The notes beneath the pieces are model-generated. The model was not told the DNA's origin. It worked only from the letters and a program-made list of their open reading frames with translations, and searched no databases. From Rhodovulum sp. P5 (GTDB lineage: Bacteria; Pseudomonadota; Alphaproteobacteria; Rhodobacterales; Rhodobacteraceae), in assembly GCF_002079305.1 (NCBI RefSeq), contig NZ_CP015039.1, forward strand, positions 1,447,501 through 1,511,500: a stretch of 64,000 bases of DNA, in the 5' to 3' direction. Below, one piece after another: positions 15,770 through 23,602 of the stretch (its first letter is position 1; each line of letters starts with the position of its first letter). Position numbers and translations under genes: made by a program.

Positions 15770-15804
15770 CCGTCAGGCGGCTGTCAGGGGCCCTGTGCGA
15801 AATG
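15770..15804 (+). promoter_or_regulatory. Operator for the cytochrome b561-DHC/SHP/DHC operon
   Basis: CCGTCAG (15770-15776) and CTGTCAG (15781-15787) are separated by 4 bp. Eleven bases further lies GAAATG (15799-15804) in the -10 position, a weak hexamer, so this promoter would depend on an activator. Orientation relative to the gene is the same as at the other two sites. Confidence 0.6.
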
Positions 15805-15838
15805 CCTCTCGACACAACGCCAAGGACCATCCGCAACC

Positions 15839-16957
15839 ATGACGTCCCGATCCACGCCCTTTCCCGAAGTTCCCGTCTGGGACATCTGGGTGCGCCTGTT
15901 CCACTGGGGCCTTGTCGCCACCGTCGCGCTGTCCGCCCTGACCGGCTTTTTCGGCGATGCCCGATGGCTGGCCGTCCACCTGGCCAGCGGCGGTACGGCG
16001 GCGGCGCTGGTCTTGGCGCGGATCGTGTGGGGCGTCTTCGGCGGCGGCCATGCCCGCTTTGCCGATTTCGTGCCACGGCCGCGGGCGCTCCTCTCCCATG
16101 TGATCGGTCAGGACCACCGCCATCGGGGGCACAACCCGGTGGGCGCGCTGATGGTGCTGGCCGTGTTCGTCGCGATCCTCGCGCTGGCGATCACCGGCCT
16201 TGTGATCCTCGGCGGCTGGCTTCGCCTTGGTCCGCTTGCCGCCGATCTGGGAACAGGGGCGGGGCACGCGGCGCGCGAGCTGCACGAGGCGGTCGCCCTT
16301 GGCGTGGCGGTGCTGGTCCTCATGCATCTGGGCGGCGTGCTGTATGAAAGCCGCCGCAGCGACGAAAACCTCGCCCGCGCCATGGTGACCGGGCTTAAGG
16401 AGGCCCGCCCGGGCGATATCGAACCGGATGGCGTTCGGCCCCGAGCGGGGCGCGCGGTCAAGACCATTGCCGCGATGGCCGCGATGCTGCTGTCGGGTGG
16501 CCTGATCCTGTCCATGCGCCCGGTTCCGAACCAGCCCGTCGCCGCGATCGACCCGCTGACGGCCGAGGAATGCGGCGCCTGCCACATGGTCTTTCACCCC
16601 AGCCTGCTGCCCGCAAGATCGTGGCAGCAGTTGATGGCCGGGCTCGACACCCATTTCGGCGAGAATGCCTGGATCGACGCGGGCGATGCCGCCGAGATCG
16701 AAGCCTGGTTGACGGCCAATGCTGCCGAAACCGTGGACACCGCCCCGGCACGCATCTTCGCGCAGCCCGCCCCCGAGGCCCCCTTCACGCTGACGGAGAC
16801 CCCGGCCTGGCAGCGCCTTCACGGCACCTTGCCCGAGGCGCTGTTCAACCGTGCCCCCATCTTCACCCGCGCGAACTGCGCAGCCTGCCATGCCGATGCC
16901 GAAACCGGCCGGTTCAGCCCCTTTGCCATTTCCATTCCGAAGGAGACCACAAGATGA
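15839..16957 (+). CDS. Cytochrome b561 fused to a diheme cytochrome c (DHC) domain
   Basis: A 372-residue fusion. Residues about 15-185 form a four-helix b561-type cytochrome (VWDIWVRLFHWGLV; HEAVALGVAVLVLMHLGGVLYE; end SRRSDENLARAMVTG). After a basic linker and a further hydrophobic segment (about 205-226), residues about 236-372 are a DHC-like domain with CGACH (245-249) and CAACH (347-351). The ECGACHM...PARSW...AGLD.HFGENA core is shared with the stand-alone DHC encoded two genes downstream. It would pass electrons from quinol directly to periplasmic hemes. It overlaps the SHP gene by 4 bp. Confidence 0.9.
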   Translation: MTSRSTPFPEVPVWDIWVRLFHWGLVATVALSALTGFFGDARWLAVHLASGGTAAALVLARIVWGVFGGGHARFADFVPRPRALLSHVIGQDHRHRGHNPVGALMVLAVFVAILALAITGLVILGGWLRLGPLAADLGTGAGHAARELHEAVALGVAVLVLMHLGGVLYESRRSDENLARAMVTGLKEARPGDIEPDGVRPRAGRAVKTIAAMAAMLLSGGLILSMRPVPNQPVAAIDPLTAEECGACHMVFHPSLLPARSWQQLMAGLDTHFGENAWIDAGDAAEIEAWLTANAAETVDTAPARIFAQPAPEAPFTLTETPAWQRLHGTLPEALFNRAPIFTRANCAACHADAETGRFSPFAISIPKETTR

Positions 16958-17346
16958 AACGACTGACCCTATGCCTTGCCATGCTGGCCGCGGCCCCTGC
17001 CCTGGCGCAGGACACCTCGCCCGCCCGCCTGATCGCCGGATACGAGGCCGAGGCCGGCACACCCGCCAACCCCGCCGCGGGCAAGGCCCTGTTCCTTGCG
17101 ACCCACGGCACCGGCAAGCCCGACACGCCGGCCTGTACCACCTGTCACACCGACAATCCGCGCGCCGCGGGCCAAACCCGCACCGGCAAGACCATCGATC
17201 CGCTGGCCCCCTCGGCCAACCCCGACCGCTTCACCGACGTCAAGAAGGTCGAGAAATGGTTCGGCCGCAATTGCGACAGCGTGCTGGGCCGCGCCTGCAC
17301 CGCCGCCGAAAAGGCCGACATCATCGCCTGGCTTTCCGGCCTTTGA
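16954..17346 (+). CDS. shp: SHP-type cytochrome c (sphaeroides heme protein, DUF1924)
   Basis: A 130-residue exported monoheme cytochrome. A signal peptide (MKRLTLCLAMLAAAPALA) is followed by one CTTCH heme motif (61-65), the family segment GKTIDPLAPSANPDRFTDVKKVEKWFGRNC, and a second cysteine in GRACTAAEKADIIAWL. SHP is known for an unusual Asn axial ligand that leaves on binding O2 or NO; here Asn106 in GRNC, next to a probable disulfide (Cys107-Cys115), is the best candidate for that ligand, by analogy only. It is translated with the upstream fusion and followed at 17 bp by DHC, its known diheme partner. Confidence 0.9.
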   Translation: MKRLTLCLAMLAAAPALAQDTSPARLIAGYEAEAGTPANPAAGKALFLATHGTGKPDTPACTTCHTDNPRAAGQTRTGKTIDPLAPSANPDRFTDVKKVEKWFGRNCDSVLGRACTAAEKADIIAWLSGL

Positions 17347-17363
17347 TCTTGAGGGAGAGTTCC

Positions 17364-17801
17364 ATGATACGATCCGCAGCTTTCGGCCTGAGCCTTGTCA
17401 TGGCTCTGCCCGCGCTCGCCGACGAGGACCGCGTGCCGCCCGTCACCCATGCCGCCACGCAAGAGGAATGCGGCGCCTGCCACATGGCCTTTCAACCGGC
17501 CTTCCTGCCTGCGCGCAGCTGGCAGGCGATCATGGCCGGTCTGGACGACCATTTCGGCGAAAACGCCCAACTGGATGACGCCACCCGTGCCGAGATCGAG
17601 GCCTATCTGCTCTCGAACGCCGCCACCCGCATCCGCAGCGTGCCCGACACTGTCACGCCCATGAAGATCAGCGACCTGCCGTGGTTCAAGCGCGAGCATG
17701 GCCGCGAAGTCTCGGCCCGGATGATGGAACGGGCCAAGACCATGTCCAACTGCGTCGCCTGCCACCGCGGCGCCGAACGCGGAATCTATGAAGACGACTG
17801 A
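17364..17801 (+). CDS. Diheme cytochrome c (DHC), SHP partner
   Basis: A 145-residue exported cytochrome with signal peptide MIRSAAFGLSLVMALPALA and two heme motifs, CGACH (36-40) and CVACH (130-134). The EECGACHMAFQPAFLPARSWQ and GLDDHFGENA segments match both the DHC family and the C-terminal domain of the fusion gene upstream, so the operon holds two DHC units. A strong GAGGGAGAG lies before the ATG at 17364. It likely relays electrons between the membrane cytochrome b and SHP. Confidence 0.92.
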   Translation: MIRSAAFGLSLVMALPALADEDRVPPVTHAATQEECGACHMAFQPAFLPARSWQAIMAGLDDHFGENAQLDDATRAEIEAYLLSNAATRIRSVPDTVTPMKISDLPWFKREHGREVSARMMERAKTMSNCVACHRGAERGIYEDD

Positions 17802-17812
17802 GGCCGTCAGGA

Positions 17813-17848
17813 CCGCCGCCCGCGACCATTCGCGGTCGCGGGCGGCGG
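17813..17848 (+). terminator. Strong 15-bp hairpin after the DHC gene
   Basis: Bases 17813-17827 and 17834-17848 form a perfect 15-bp GC-rich stem with a six-base loop directly after the DHC stop. No T tract follows (AAAAGAA instead), so it is either a factor-dependent terminator or an mRNA 3' stabiliser. Confidence 0.6.
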
Positions 17849-17951
17849 AAAAGAACTGTCCCGGGCCGACAGATGGCCTTATCTCTGCCGCCGATGGCGC
17901 GGTTGCGCTGACGTGAACAGGCACGGCTGACGGAAAGGCGGCTTTTCCCGA

Positions 17952-19865
17952 ATGTTGAACTTGAACGAAGAGACCCGGCCGTTGGTTCTGACGGCCATCA
18001 CCCTTGCCGGAATGCTGGTGGCCGCGGTCGCACGTTGGTTGTGGCCCGCGGACCTGCCCTGGGGGGACGCCGCCGAACTCGCCGCGCTTTTGTCCGTCTA
18101 TGGCGCCGGCGGCGTCCCGGCCGGCCTTCGGGCGCTTGAGGCGCTGGTGCGGGAGCGCGAGCTTGACATCGACCTGCTGATGGTGATCGCGGCGCTGGCC
18201 GCCGCCGCCGTGGGGGCCCCTTTCGAGGGCGCGGTGCTGCTGACGCTGTTCAGCCTGTCCACCACGCTGGAACACCGCGCCATGGGCCGGGCGCGCCGGG
18301 CCATCGAGGCGTTGATGGAATTGCGACCCGACCGGGCCCTGCGCCGCACTGACGCCGGTACCGAGGAGGTGCCAGTGGAAACGCTCGCCCCCGGCGATGT
18401 GGTGATCTTGCGCCCCGGCGCACGGGTACCCGTGGACGGTGTTATCGTCGAGGGCGAAGGCGCGCTGGACGAGGCCACGATCACCGGCGAATCCGTCCCG
18501 GTGCACAAGACGCCCGGCGCGCAGGTCTTCGAGGCCACGGTGAACCTGCACGGCGTGCTTGCGGTCGAGGTCGCCCGGCCCCTGTCGGAAAGCACGGTCG
18601 CGCGCATGATCGCGCTGGTGACCGAGGCGCACGCGGCCCGCGCCCCGTCGGAACGGTTCTCGGAATGGTTCGGGCAGCGCTACACGGTCGCGGTTCTTGC
18701 GGGCGCGGTCCTTGCCTTTGCCGCGTTCCTTGCGCTTGGCGACGGCTGGCATCAGGCGCTGTACCGTGCGGCCACGCTGCTTGTCGCGGCAAGCCCCTGT
18801 GCCATCGTGATCTCGGTGCCGGCGGCCATCCTGTCGGCCCTGTCGGCCTCGGCCCGCGGCGGTGTTCTGTTCAAGGGCGGCGCCGCGCTGGAAACACTGG
18901 CGCGGGTCGACATCTTCGCCTTCGACAAGACCGGCACTCTGACCACCGGGCGGCAGGAGGTCGTCGATATCGCCTGCACCGGCGACGAAACCGAGTTCCT
19001 GTCGCGCCTTGCCGGGCTGGAGGCACAGTCCGAACATCCGATCGCCGAGGCGATCCGCCGCCATACCGCCGCGCGGAATATCACTCCGGCAGAGGTGCGC
19101 GAAGCCCGCGCCGTGCCGGGGGCGGGGATGGTCGGCGTCGATGACGAGGGCATGATCTGGGCCGGAAACACCCGGCTGGCCGAAAAGATGGGCGCCCGGG
19201 CCGCGCCGGTCGTGCTGCCGCAACCGATCGAGGGGTTGCAAACCGGCCACCGGACACTGGTGATGCTGGGCCGCGGCGCGCGCGTTCTGGGCGCGCTGAC
19301 GGTAGAGGATCGCCCGCGGGACAGCGCCAAGGCCGGGTTGCAGGCGCTGCGGCAGGGGGCGGTGAAGCAGATCGCGATGCTGACCGGCGACCGCCGCGCC
19401 GTGGCAGATCGGGTCGGCGCGGACCTGGGGATCGGCGCGGATGAGATCCGTGCCGATCTGCACCCCGAAGACAAACTGAACATTGTCGCCGACCTGACAG
19501 CCCACGGCCGGGTGGCCTTTGTCGGCGACGGCGTGAACGATGCCGCGGCCCTTGCCCGCGCCGATGTGGGCATCGCCATGGGTGCGGCGGGGTCCGAGGT
19601 CGCGCTTCAGGCCGCCGATGTGGCGCTGCTGTCCGACGACATTCGCCGTCTGGCCATGGCGCATCGGCTGGCCCGCCGCACCGCGCGGATCATCCGGCAG
19701 AACCTGATCTTCGCCATGGGCGCGATGGTGGTGCTGGTCACCACGGGGCTGTTCTTTCACCTTCCCCTGCCGGTCGCCGTGGTGGGCCATGAGGGCGGCA
19801 CCGTGCTGGTGGTCCTGAACGGACTGCGCCTTTTGACCGATCCGATCCGGAAGCCCTTGGGATAA
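17952..19865 (+). CDS. Heavy-metal P1B-type ATPase (P1B-4-like)
   Basis: A 637-residue metal-exporting ATPase. Motifs in order: TGES (178-181), the transmembrane SPC motif (280-282), DKTGT with phosphorylated Asp325, SEHP, GDGVND (from 525) and HEGGT (from 613). SPC combined with HEGGT in the last helices is the signature of the P1B-4 group (Co2+, Fe2+, Zn2+ efflux; CtpD/CoaT), distinct from CPC-type Cu or Zn/Cd pumps. There is no N-terminal heavy-metal-binding domain and no His-rich region, also usual for P1B-4. The next gene is an ArsR/SmtB regulator on the same strand. Confidence 0.93.
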   Translation: MLNLNEETRPLVLTAITLAGMLVAAVARWLWPADLPWGDAAELAALLSVYGAGGVPAGLRALEALVRERELDIDLLMVIAALAAAAVGAPFEGAVLLTLFSLSTTLEHRAMGRARRAIEALMELRPDRALRRTDAGTEEVPVETLAPGDVVILRPGARVPVDGVIVEGEGALDEATITGESVPVHKTPGAQVFEATVNLHGVLAVEVARPLSESTVARMIALVTEAHAARAPSERFSEWFGQRYTVAVLAGAVLAFAAFLALGDGWHQALYRAATLLVAASPCAIVISVPAAILSALSASARGGVLFKGGAALETLARVDIFAFDKTGTLTTGRQEVVDIACTGDETEFLSRLAGLEAQSEHPIAEAIRRHTAARNITPAEVREARAVPGAGMVGVDDEGMIWAGNTRLAEKMGARAAPVVLPQPIEGLQTGHRTLVMLGRGARVLGALTVEDRPRDSAKAGLQALRQGAVKQIAMLTGDRRAVADRVGADLGIGADEIRADLHPEDKLNIVADLTAHGRVAFVGDGVNDAAALARADVGIAMGAAGSEVALQAADVALLSDDIRRLAMAHRLARRTARIIRQNLIFAMGAMVVLVTTGLFFHLPLPVAVVGHEGGTVLVVLNGLRLLTDPIRKPLG

Positions 19866-19896
19866 GCGCGGGGTCCAGCGCATCGCCCGCTTGCTT

Positions 19897-19912
19897 ATGC
19901 GCAAGAGCGCAT
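19897..19912 (+). promoter_or_regulatory. Palindrome upstream of the arsR-type gene
   Basis: ATGCGC and GCGCAT are separated by AAGA, making a 16-bp inverted repeat that ends 14 bp before the ATG. This is where ArsR/SmtB repressors normally bind their own promoter. Inferred operator. Confidence 0.45.
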
Positions 19913-19926
19913 GTAAGAGGCGTCTC

Positions 19927-20217
19927 ATGATCCTCCCTGTCCTCACCGCGCTTGCGGAACCGACCCGGCTGGAGGCGATGCGCCTGCTTGATGACGGGTC
20001 CGAACATTGCGTCTGCGAATTGATGGCCCGGCTCGACGCCACGCAAAGCCGGATGTCGCGGCACATGAAGGTGCTGAAACAGGCGGGCCTCGTGACCGAC
20101 CGGCGCGATGCGCAATGGGTCCGATATCGCCGAAACCCGAACCTGCCGCCCGAGATCGCGGCGGTTCTGGCGGCGGTGCTGGATGCGGCCGCAGCCGGCG
20201 AAAGGAACGTCGCATGA
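19927..20217 (+). CDS. ArsR/SmtB-family metal-responsive repressor
   Basis: A 96-residue winged-helix repressor: ALAEPTRLEAMRLLDDGSEHCVCELMARLDATQSRMSRHMKVLKQAGLVTDRRDAQWVRYR. The CVCEL motif in the alpha-3 helix is the classic As/Sb/metal-binding site of ArsR proteins. The ATG at 19927 has AAGAGG upstream; the open frame also runs back to a TTG at 19891 without a binding site. It overlaps the permease start by 4 bp and would repress the permease and redox-protein genes until a metal or metalloid binds. Confidence 0.9.
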   Translation: MILPVLTALAEPTRLEAMRLLDDGSEHCVCELMARLDATQSRMSRHMKVLKQAGLVTDRRDAQWVRYRRNPNLPPEIAAVLAAVLDAAAAGERNVA

Positions 20218-21275
20218 CGACTGAAACCGAACATTTCCCGGCCGGTCCGCAACCAAGCTGGCTCTGGCATCTCGGCGTGCTGGCCGCCGTGGCCGCTTGG
20301 GTCCTCGTTTACCGCCAACTGCACACGCTGGCCGAGGCTTTGACCGCGCTCTTGCCGGTGGCGCGCGAGACCCATACGGGCGAGGCCATCGCCTTTTTCC
20401 TCTACGACGTGCCCAAGGTGATGATGCTGCTCACGCTGATTGTGTTCGCGATGGGCGTGGTGCGCAGTTTCTTCAGCGCCGAAAAGACCCGCGCCCTGCT
20501 CTCTGGCCGGGCCGAGGGTGTGGGCAACGTCATGGCGGCGGGGCTTGGGATCCTGACACCGTTCTGCTCCTGCTCGGCGGTGCCGCTCTTTATCGGTTTC
20601 GTCTCGGCGGGCGTGCCGCTGGGCGTCACCTTCTCGTTCCTGATCGCGGCACCGATGGTGAACGAGGTCGCGCTGGTCCTGCTGTTCGGTCTGGTCGGCT
20701 GGACGGTGGCGGTGACCTACCTGCTATTCGGGCTGGCCATCGCCATCGTCGCCGGCTTTGTCATCGGCAAGCTGCGGCTGGAAGGCTGGTTGCAGGACTG
20801 GGTGCGCGGGATCCACACAAGTGCAGATGGCCCCGGTGCGATCGAGGGCGAGGCGATGACCATGGTCGACCGCTACCGCGCCGGCCTGCAAGCGGTGCGC
20901 GATATCGTCTCAAAGGTCTGGATCTGGATCCTCGCGGGCATCGGCATCGGGGCCCTGATCCACGGCTATGTGCCAGAGGACCTGATGGTGCGGATCATGG
21001 GCGCGGATGCGTGGTGGTCGGTGCCCGCCGCGGTCATCCTTGGCATCCCCATGTACACCAACGCCGCCGGCGTGATCCCCATCGTCGAAGCCCTGTTGGG
21101 CAAGGGCGCTGCGCTGGGCACGGTGCTGGCCTTCATGATGTCGGTGATCGCTCTCAGCCTGCCCGAGATGATCATCCTGCGGCAGGTTCTGACGCTCCGC
21201 CTGATCGCCGTTTTCATCGGCGTGGTGGGCAGCGGCATCCTTGCCGTGGGTTTCCTCTTCAACGCGATATTCTGA
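20214..21275 (+). CDS. Permease of the ArsP/YraQ (DUF318) family
   Basis: A 353-residue membrane protein with about eight to ten helices. The FCSCSAVPLFIGFVSAGVPLGVTFSFLIAAPMVNEVAL segment carries the cysteine motif (TPFCSCS) conserved in this permease family and repeats in diverged form as GIPMYTNAAGVIPIVEALLGKG. Members include methylarsenite exporters (ArsP) and uncharacterised metal-linked permeases. It is coupled to the ArsR gene by ATGA and followed after 11 bp by a thioredoxin-like gene, a recurring trio. Substrate could be an arsenical or another thiophilic species. Confidence 0.88.
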   Translation: MTTETEHFPAGPQPSWLWHLGVLAAVAAWVLVYRQLHTLAEALTALLPVARETHTGEAIAFFLYDVPKVMMLLTLIVFAMGVVRSFFSAEKTRALLSGRAEGVGNVMAAGLGILTPFCSCSAVPLFIGFVSAGVPLGVTFSFLIAAPMVNEVALVLLFGLVGWTVAVTYLLFGLAIAIVAGFVIGKLRLEGWLQDWVRGIHTSADGPGAIEGEAMTMVDRYRAGLQAVRDIVSKVWIWILAGIGIGALIHGYVPEDLMVRIMGADAWWSVPAAVILGIPMYTNAAGVIPIVEALLGKGAALGTVLAFMMSVIALSLPEMIILRQVLTLRLIAVFIGVVGSGILAVGFLFNAIF

Positions 21276-21286
21276 CGGAGAACGAC

Positions 21287-21523
21287 ATGAAGAACGTCAA
21301 GGTCTATGGCCCCGGCTGCAAGCGCTGCGACACGACCGCAGATATGGTGAAGGAAACCGCCGCACGGCTGGGCATCGCCGTCGAGGTGGAGAAGGTGACG
21401 GATGCGAAATCCATTGCCATGGCGGGCGTGATGTCGACGCCGGGGATCAGCATCGACGGCAAGCTGGTTCATGCGGGCGGGCTGCCGGAAGGGAGCAAGC
21501 TGGAAGGCTGGCTCTCCGCTTGA
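21287..21523 (+). CDS. Small thioredoxin-like redox protein
   Basis: A 78-residue thioredoxin-fold protein of the redox-active disulfide protein 2 type: VKVYGPGCKRCDTTADMVKETA with a CKRC active site, then VEKVTDAKSIAMAGVMSTPGISIDGKLVHAGG containing the cis-Pro (TPG) loop. ACGGAG lies before the ATG. It ends the arsR-permease operon and probably supplies reducing power to the permease or its thiophilic substrate. Confidence 0.9.
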   Translation: MKNVKVYGPGCKRCDTTADMVKETAARLGIAVEVEKVTDAKSIAMAGVMSTPGISIDGKLVHAGGLPEGSKLEGWLSA

Positions 21524-21813
21524 GCCGCCGGCTCCTGGCACGCTCCCTGCCTCCTCACCGCAACAGACCGGCGCGCCGAACGTAAATCTCGGCCCGCCGC
21601 TTCAGTAATATGCCGACAGGATGGGCGACGGTGACCGGGGCCCCTCATGCTTGTCACGGGATCTGACGCAAGCCACGCCATCGGCGGCATGATGCGGAGC
21701 GGTGGATGACGAAGCCGTGACCGCAAACGGGTTCGTTTGACTTGCGCTCGGGGCGGTCGCGCCCGCACTCTTTTCAGCGAACCTTGGCGATGGGCATCGG
21801 ACGCGAGGACGCG

Positions 21814-22374
21814 ATGGAAATGATCCGACGACTTTGGCCGACGATTGCGCTTGTTGCGCTTCCCGCGATGGCCATGGCCCAGCAGGGTCACGACATGGCG
21901 GGCCATCATATGGGCGCGCCTTTGGATGGGCCGACCGAGGCAGGACAGGCGGCCTTTGCGGCGATTGCCGAGATTGTCGGGATATTGCAGGCAGACCCGG
22001 CCACGGACTGGTCGCGCGTGGATATCGATGCCCTGCGCCAGCATCTGGTCGACATGGACAACGTCACCCTGCACGCCAATGTCGCGTCGCGCGATATCGA
22101 CGGCGGCGCCGACTTTGCCGTGACCGCGGAGAGCGCAGACGTGGCAACCTCGATCCGGGCGATGGTGCCGGCCCATGCCGCAATGATGACTGGGGCCCAG
22201 GGATTGATGATGGCCACGGAGCCGTTGCCCGACGGCGTGCGCCTGACCGTGACCGGGCCAGCCCCCGAGATGATCCGGGGCCTCGGCTTTTTCGGGATCA
22301 TGGCGCTGGGCGGCCACCACCAGCCCCATCACCTTGCCATCGCTCGGGGGCAGGCCCCGCATGGCGGTCACTAG
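21814..22374 (+). CDS. Exported His/Met-rich protein of unknown function
   Basis: A 186-residue protein with signal peptide MEMIRRLWPTIALVALPAMAMAQ and a mature N terminus GHDMAGHHMG, rich in His and Met as in copper-binding periplasmic proteins. The body has IAEIVGILQADPATDWSRVDIDALRQHLVDMDNVTLHA and ends with a further His-rich stretch (GGHHQPHHL). I do not recognise a named family. Its neighbours on the minus strand (DUF411, CopZ-like) are copper-linked, so periplasmic metal binding is plausible. AGG precedes the ATG at 21814. Confidence 0.65.
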   Translation: MEMIRRLWPTIALVALPAMAMAQQGHDMAGHHMGAPLDGPTEAGQAAFAAIAEIVGILQADPATDWSRVDIDALRQHLVDMDNVTLHANVASRDIDGGADFAVTAESADVATSIRAMVPAHAAMMTGAQGLMMATEPLPDGVRLTVTGPAPEMIRGLGFFGIMALGGHHQPHHLAIARGQAPHGGH

Positions 22375-22376
22375 CA

Positions 22377-22574
22377 GGCTGCTGAACAAGCACACGACAT
22401 GCGCCTGCGGCCGAAACCTTTCGGACCATCGTCCCGAAGCTGGTCCGGGCGACTAGCCCGGGCCGCGCCCGACCCTCGCCCCGGAGAGCCGCGTCCCTAC
22501 TTGCCTTGCCCCATCATCGCCTACAAGGAATGGTCTTCTCTTGCGAAAGCGGGGTCTCGGTTTTTTCAGCAGAC
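22377..22574. mobile_element. Decayed transposon remnant with terminal inverted repeats (MITE-like)
   Basis: About 200 bp bounded by GCTGCTGAACAAG on the left and, inverted, CTGCTGAAAAAAC on the right: imperfect inverted repeats resembling the GGCTGCTGAAAAA ends of several IS families. There is no intact transposase, and codon use between the ends is unlike the surroundings. It begins right at the stop of the His-rich gene. Confidence 0.4.
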
Positions 22575-22589
22575 TGGAAGCCCCAGGGC

Positions 22590-23063
22590 TCAGGCGGCGT
22601 CGTAGCTGGCGAAGACCTCGGTCGATCCATCCCTTCGGAGGAGGAACACGTCATAGGCCTCGCGCCGGCTTTCCGGTCCCATGCCGGGCGAGCCATAAGG
22701 CATACCGGGCACCGCCAGTCCCACCGCATCCGGACGGTCGGCCAACAGGCGCCAGATGTCGGCCGGGGGCACATGGCCCTCGACCACATACCCCGCCACC
22801 ATCGCGGTATGGCAAGAGACCATGCTGTGCGGCACGCCCTTGTCCAGCTTGTAGCGGATGAGCGCCACACCGGCCGCCGCCTCTTTGGTCACGCGGAAGC
22901 CGTCGGCGTCGAGGATCCGCATCCATGCGGAGCAACATCCGCAACCGGGATCCGTGACGACGTGAATGCGTGGTCCCGCTGCGGCCAGCGCAGGCGCCGC
23001 CACAACAAGCCCTGCCGCCGCCGACAACAGGAACCCCCTGCGCGCGAGTGCGGGTCCGGTCAT
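22590..23063 (-). CDS. DUF411 metal-binding exported protein
   Basis: A 157-residue protein with a twin-arginine-like signal (ARRGFLLSAAAG) and the DUF411 signature: VTDPGCGCCSAWMRILDADGF near the mature start, then GVPHSMVSCHTAMVAGYVVEGHVPPADIWRLL, and GMPYGSPGM. The CGCC, SCH and Met-rich segments are typical of copper-associated DUF411 proteins. It lies just downstream of the CopZ-like gene (about 117 bp apart, same strand) and may be transcribed with it from the CueR-type promoter. Confidence 0.85.
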   Translation of the reverse strand: MTGPALARRGFLLSAAAGLVVAAPALAAAGPRIHVVTDPGCGCCSAWMRILDADGFRVTKEAAAGVALIRYKLDKGVPHSMVSCHTAMVAGYVVEGHVPPADIWRLLADRPDAVGLAVPGMPYGSPGMGPESRREAYDVFLLRRDGSTEVFASYDAA

Positions 23064-23180
23064 TTCGATCTCCTCCGTTTCGGGGCAAAGCCGCCCGTCT
23101 TGTTCATGTTGATCCAGTGATCGGCCGGTTCCGGCCTATACCGGCGGCGTCCCACATCCGGCCCGTCTGGCCTGATCCGG

Positions 23181-23387
23181 TCAGGCATCCGTGGCGAGTG
23201 GCGTTGCCGCATATCCTGCCTGTTCGAGGGCGGCGGCAAGATCGGCCTCGCTCAACGACGTCGTTACGGCGACGGTGCGCGTGTCGAGATCGCAGCCGAC
23301 CTTTGCCGCGGCATCTTTCGCCATGATGGCTTTCTCGATTGCGGCGGTGCAATGGCCGCAGCTCATATCAGGCACGCTGAATTTCAT
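23181..23387 (-). CDS. copZ: CopZ-like heavy-metal-binding (HMA) protein
   Basis: A 68-residue HMA-domain protein: MKFSVPDMSCGHCTAAIEKAI with the MSCGHC metal-binding motif, then CDLDTRTVAVTTSLSEADLAAALEQAGYAA. Copper chaperones of this size carry Cu(I) to transporters or regulators. The ATG at 23387 is immediately before the motif, as usual. Upstream is a CueR-type promoter, which supports copper regulation. Confidence 0.88.
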   Translation of the reverse strand: MKFSVPDMSCGHCTAAIEKAIMAKDAAAKVGCDLDTRTVAVTTSLSEADLAAALEQAGYAATPLATDA

Positions 23388-23416
23388 GTTGGGCTCCACT
23401 TGGTTTCTCACCCTTC

Positions 23417-23447
23417 AACATGCGGCTTCCACGCGCTGGAAGGTCAA
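23417..23447 (-). promoter_or_regulatory. CueR/MerR-type promoter of the copZ-like gene
   Basis: On the minus strand TTGACC (-35, 23447-23442) is followed by a 19-bp spacer and CATGTT (-10, 23422-23417). The spacer holds an inverted repeat, CTTCCA-N5-TGGAAG (23442-23426). The 19-bp spacing and CTTCC/GGAAG dyad are the hallmarks of CueR-controlled copper promoters. No cueR gene is in the window. Confidence 0.75.
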
Positions 23448-23602
23448 GGCCAGGAGGGCGCCTCTCGAAAACGTGCGTGTTTCGGCTTGGCCTTCCTGCG
23501 AATGGAAGCCGCGCCTTCAGGCCATAGTGCGCGATCCAACGGCGGCGTGACGATGAAGGGCGTCGAGCGGATGCAGCAATACGCGCCGGTCCCGCGGCCC
23601 CT

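Noticed and set aside
17813..17848. Classic intrinsic terminator after the DHC gene.
   Set aside because: The stem is strong, but neither strand has a T tract, so I list it as a hairpin of uncertain mechanism.
17145..20375. Minus-strand open frame of about 1,076 residues.
   Set aside because: It runs antisense through SHP, DHC, the P1B ATPase and arsR, all with clear family motifs.
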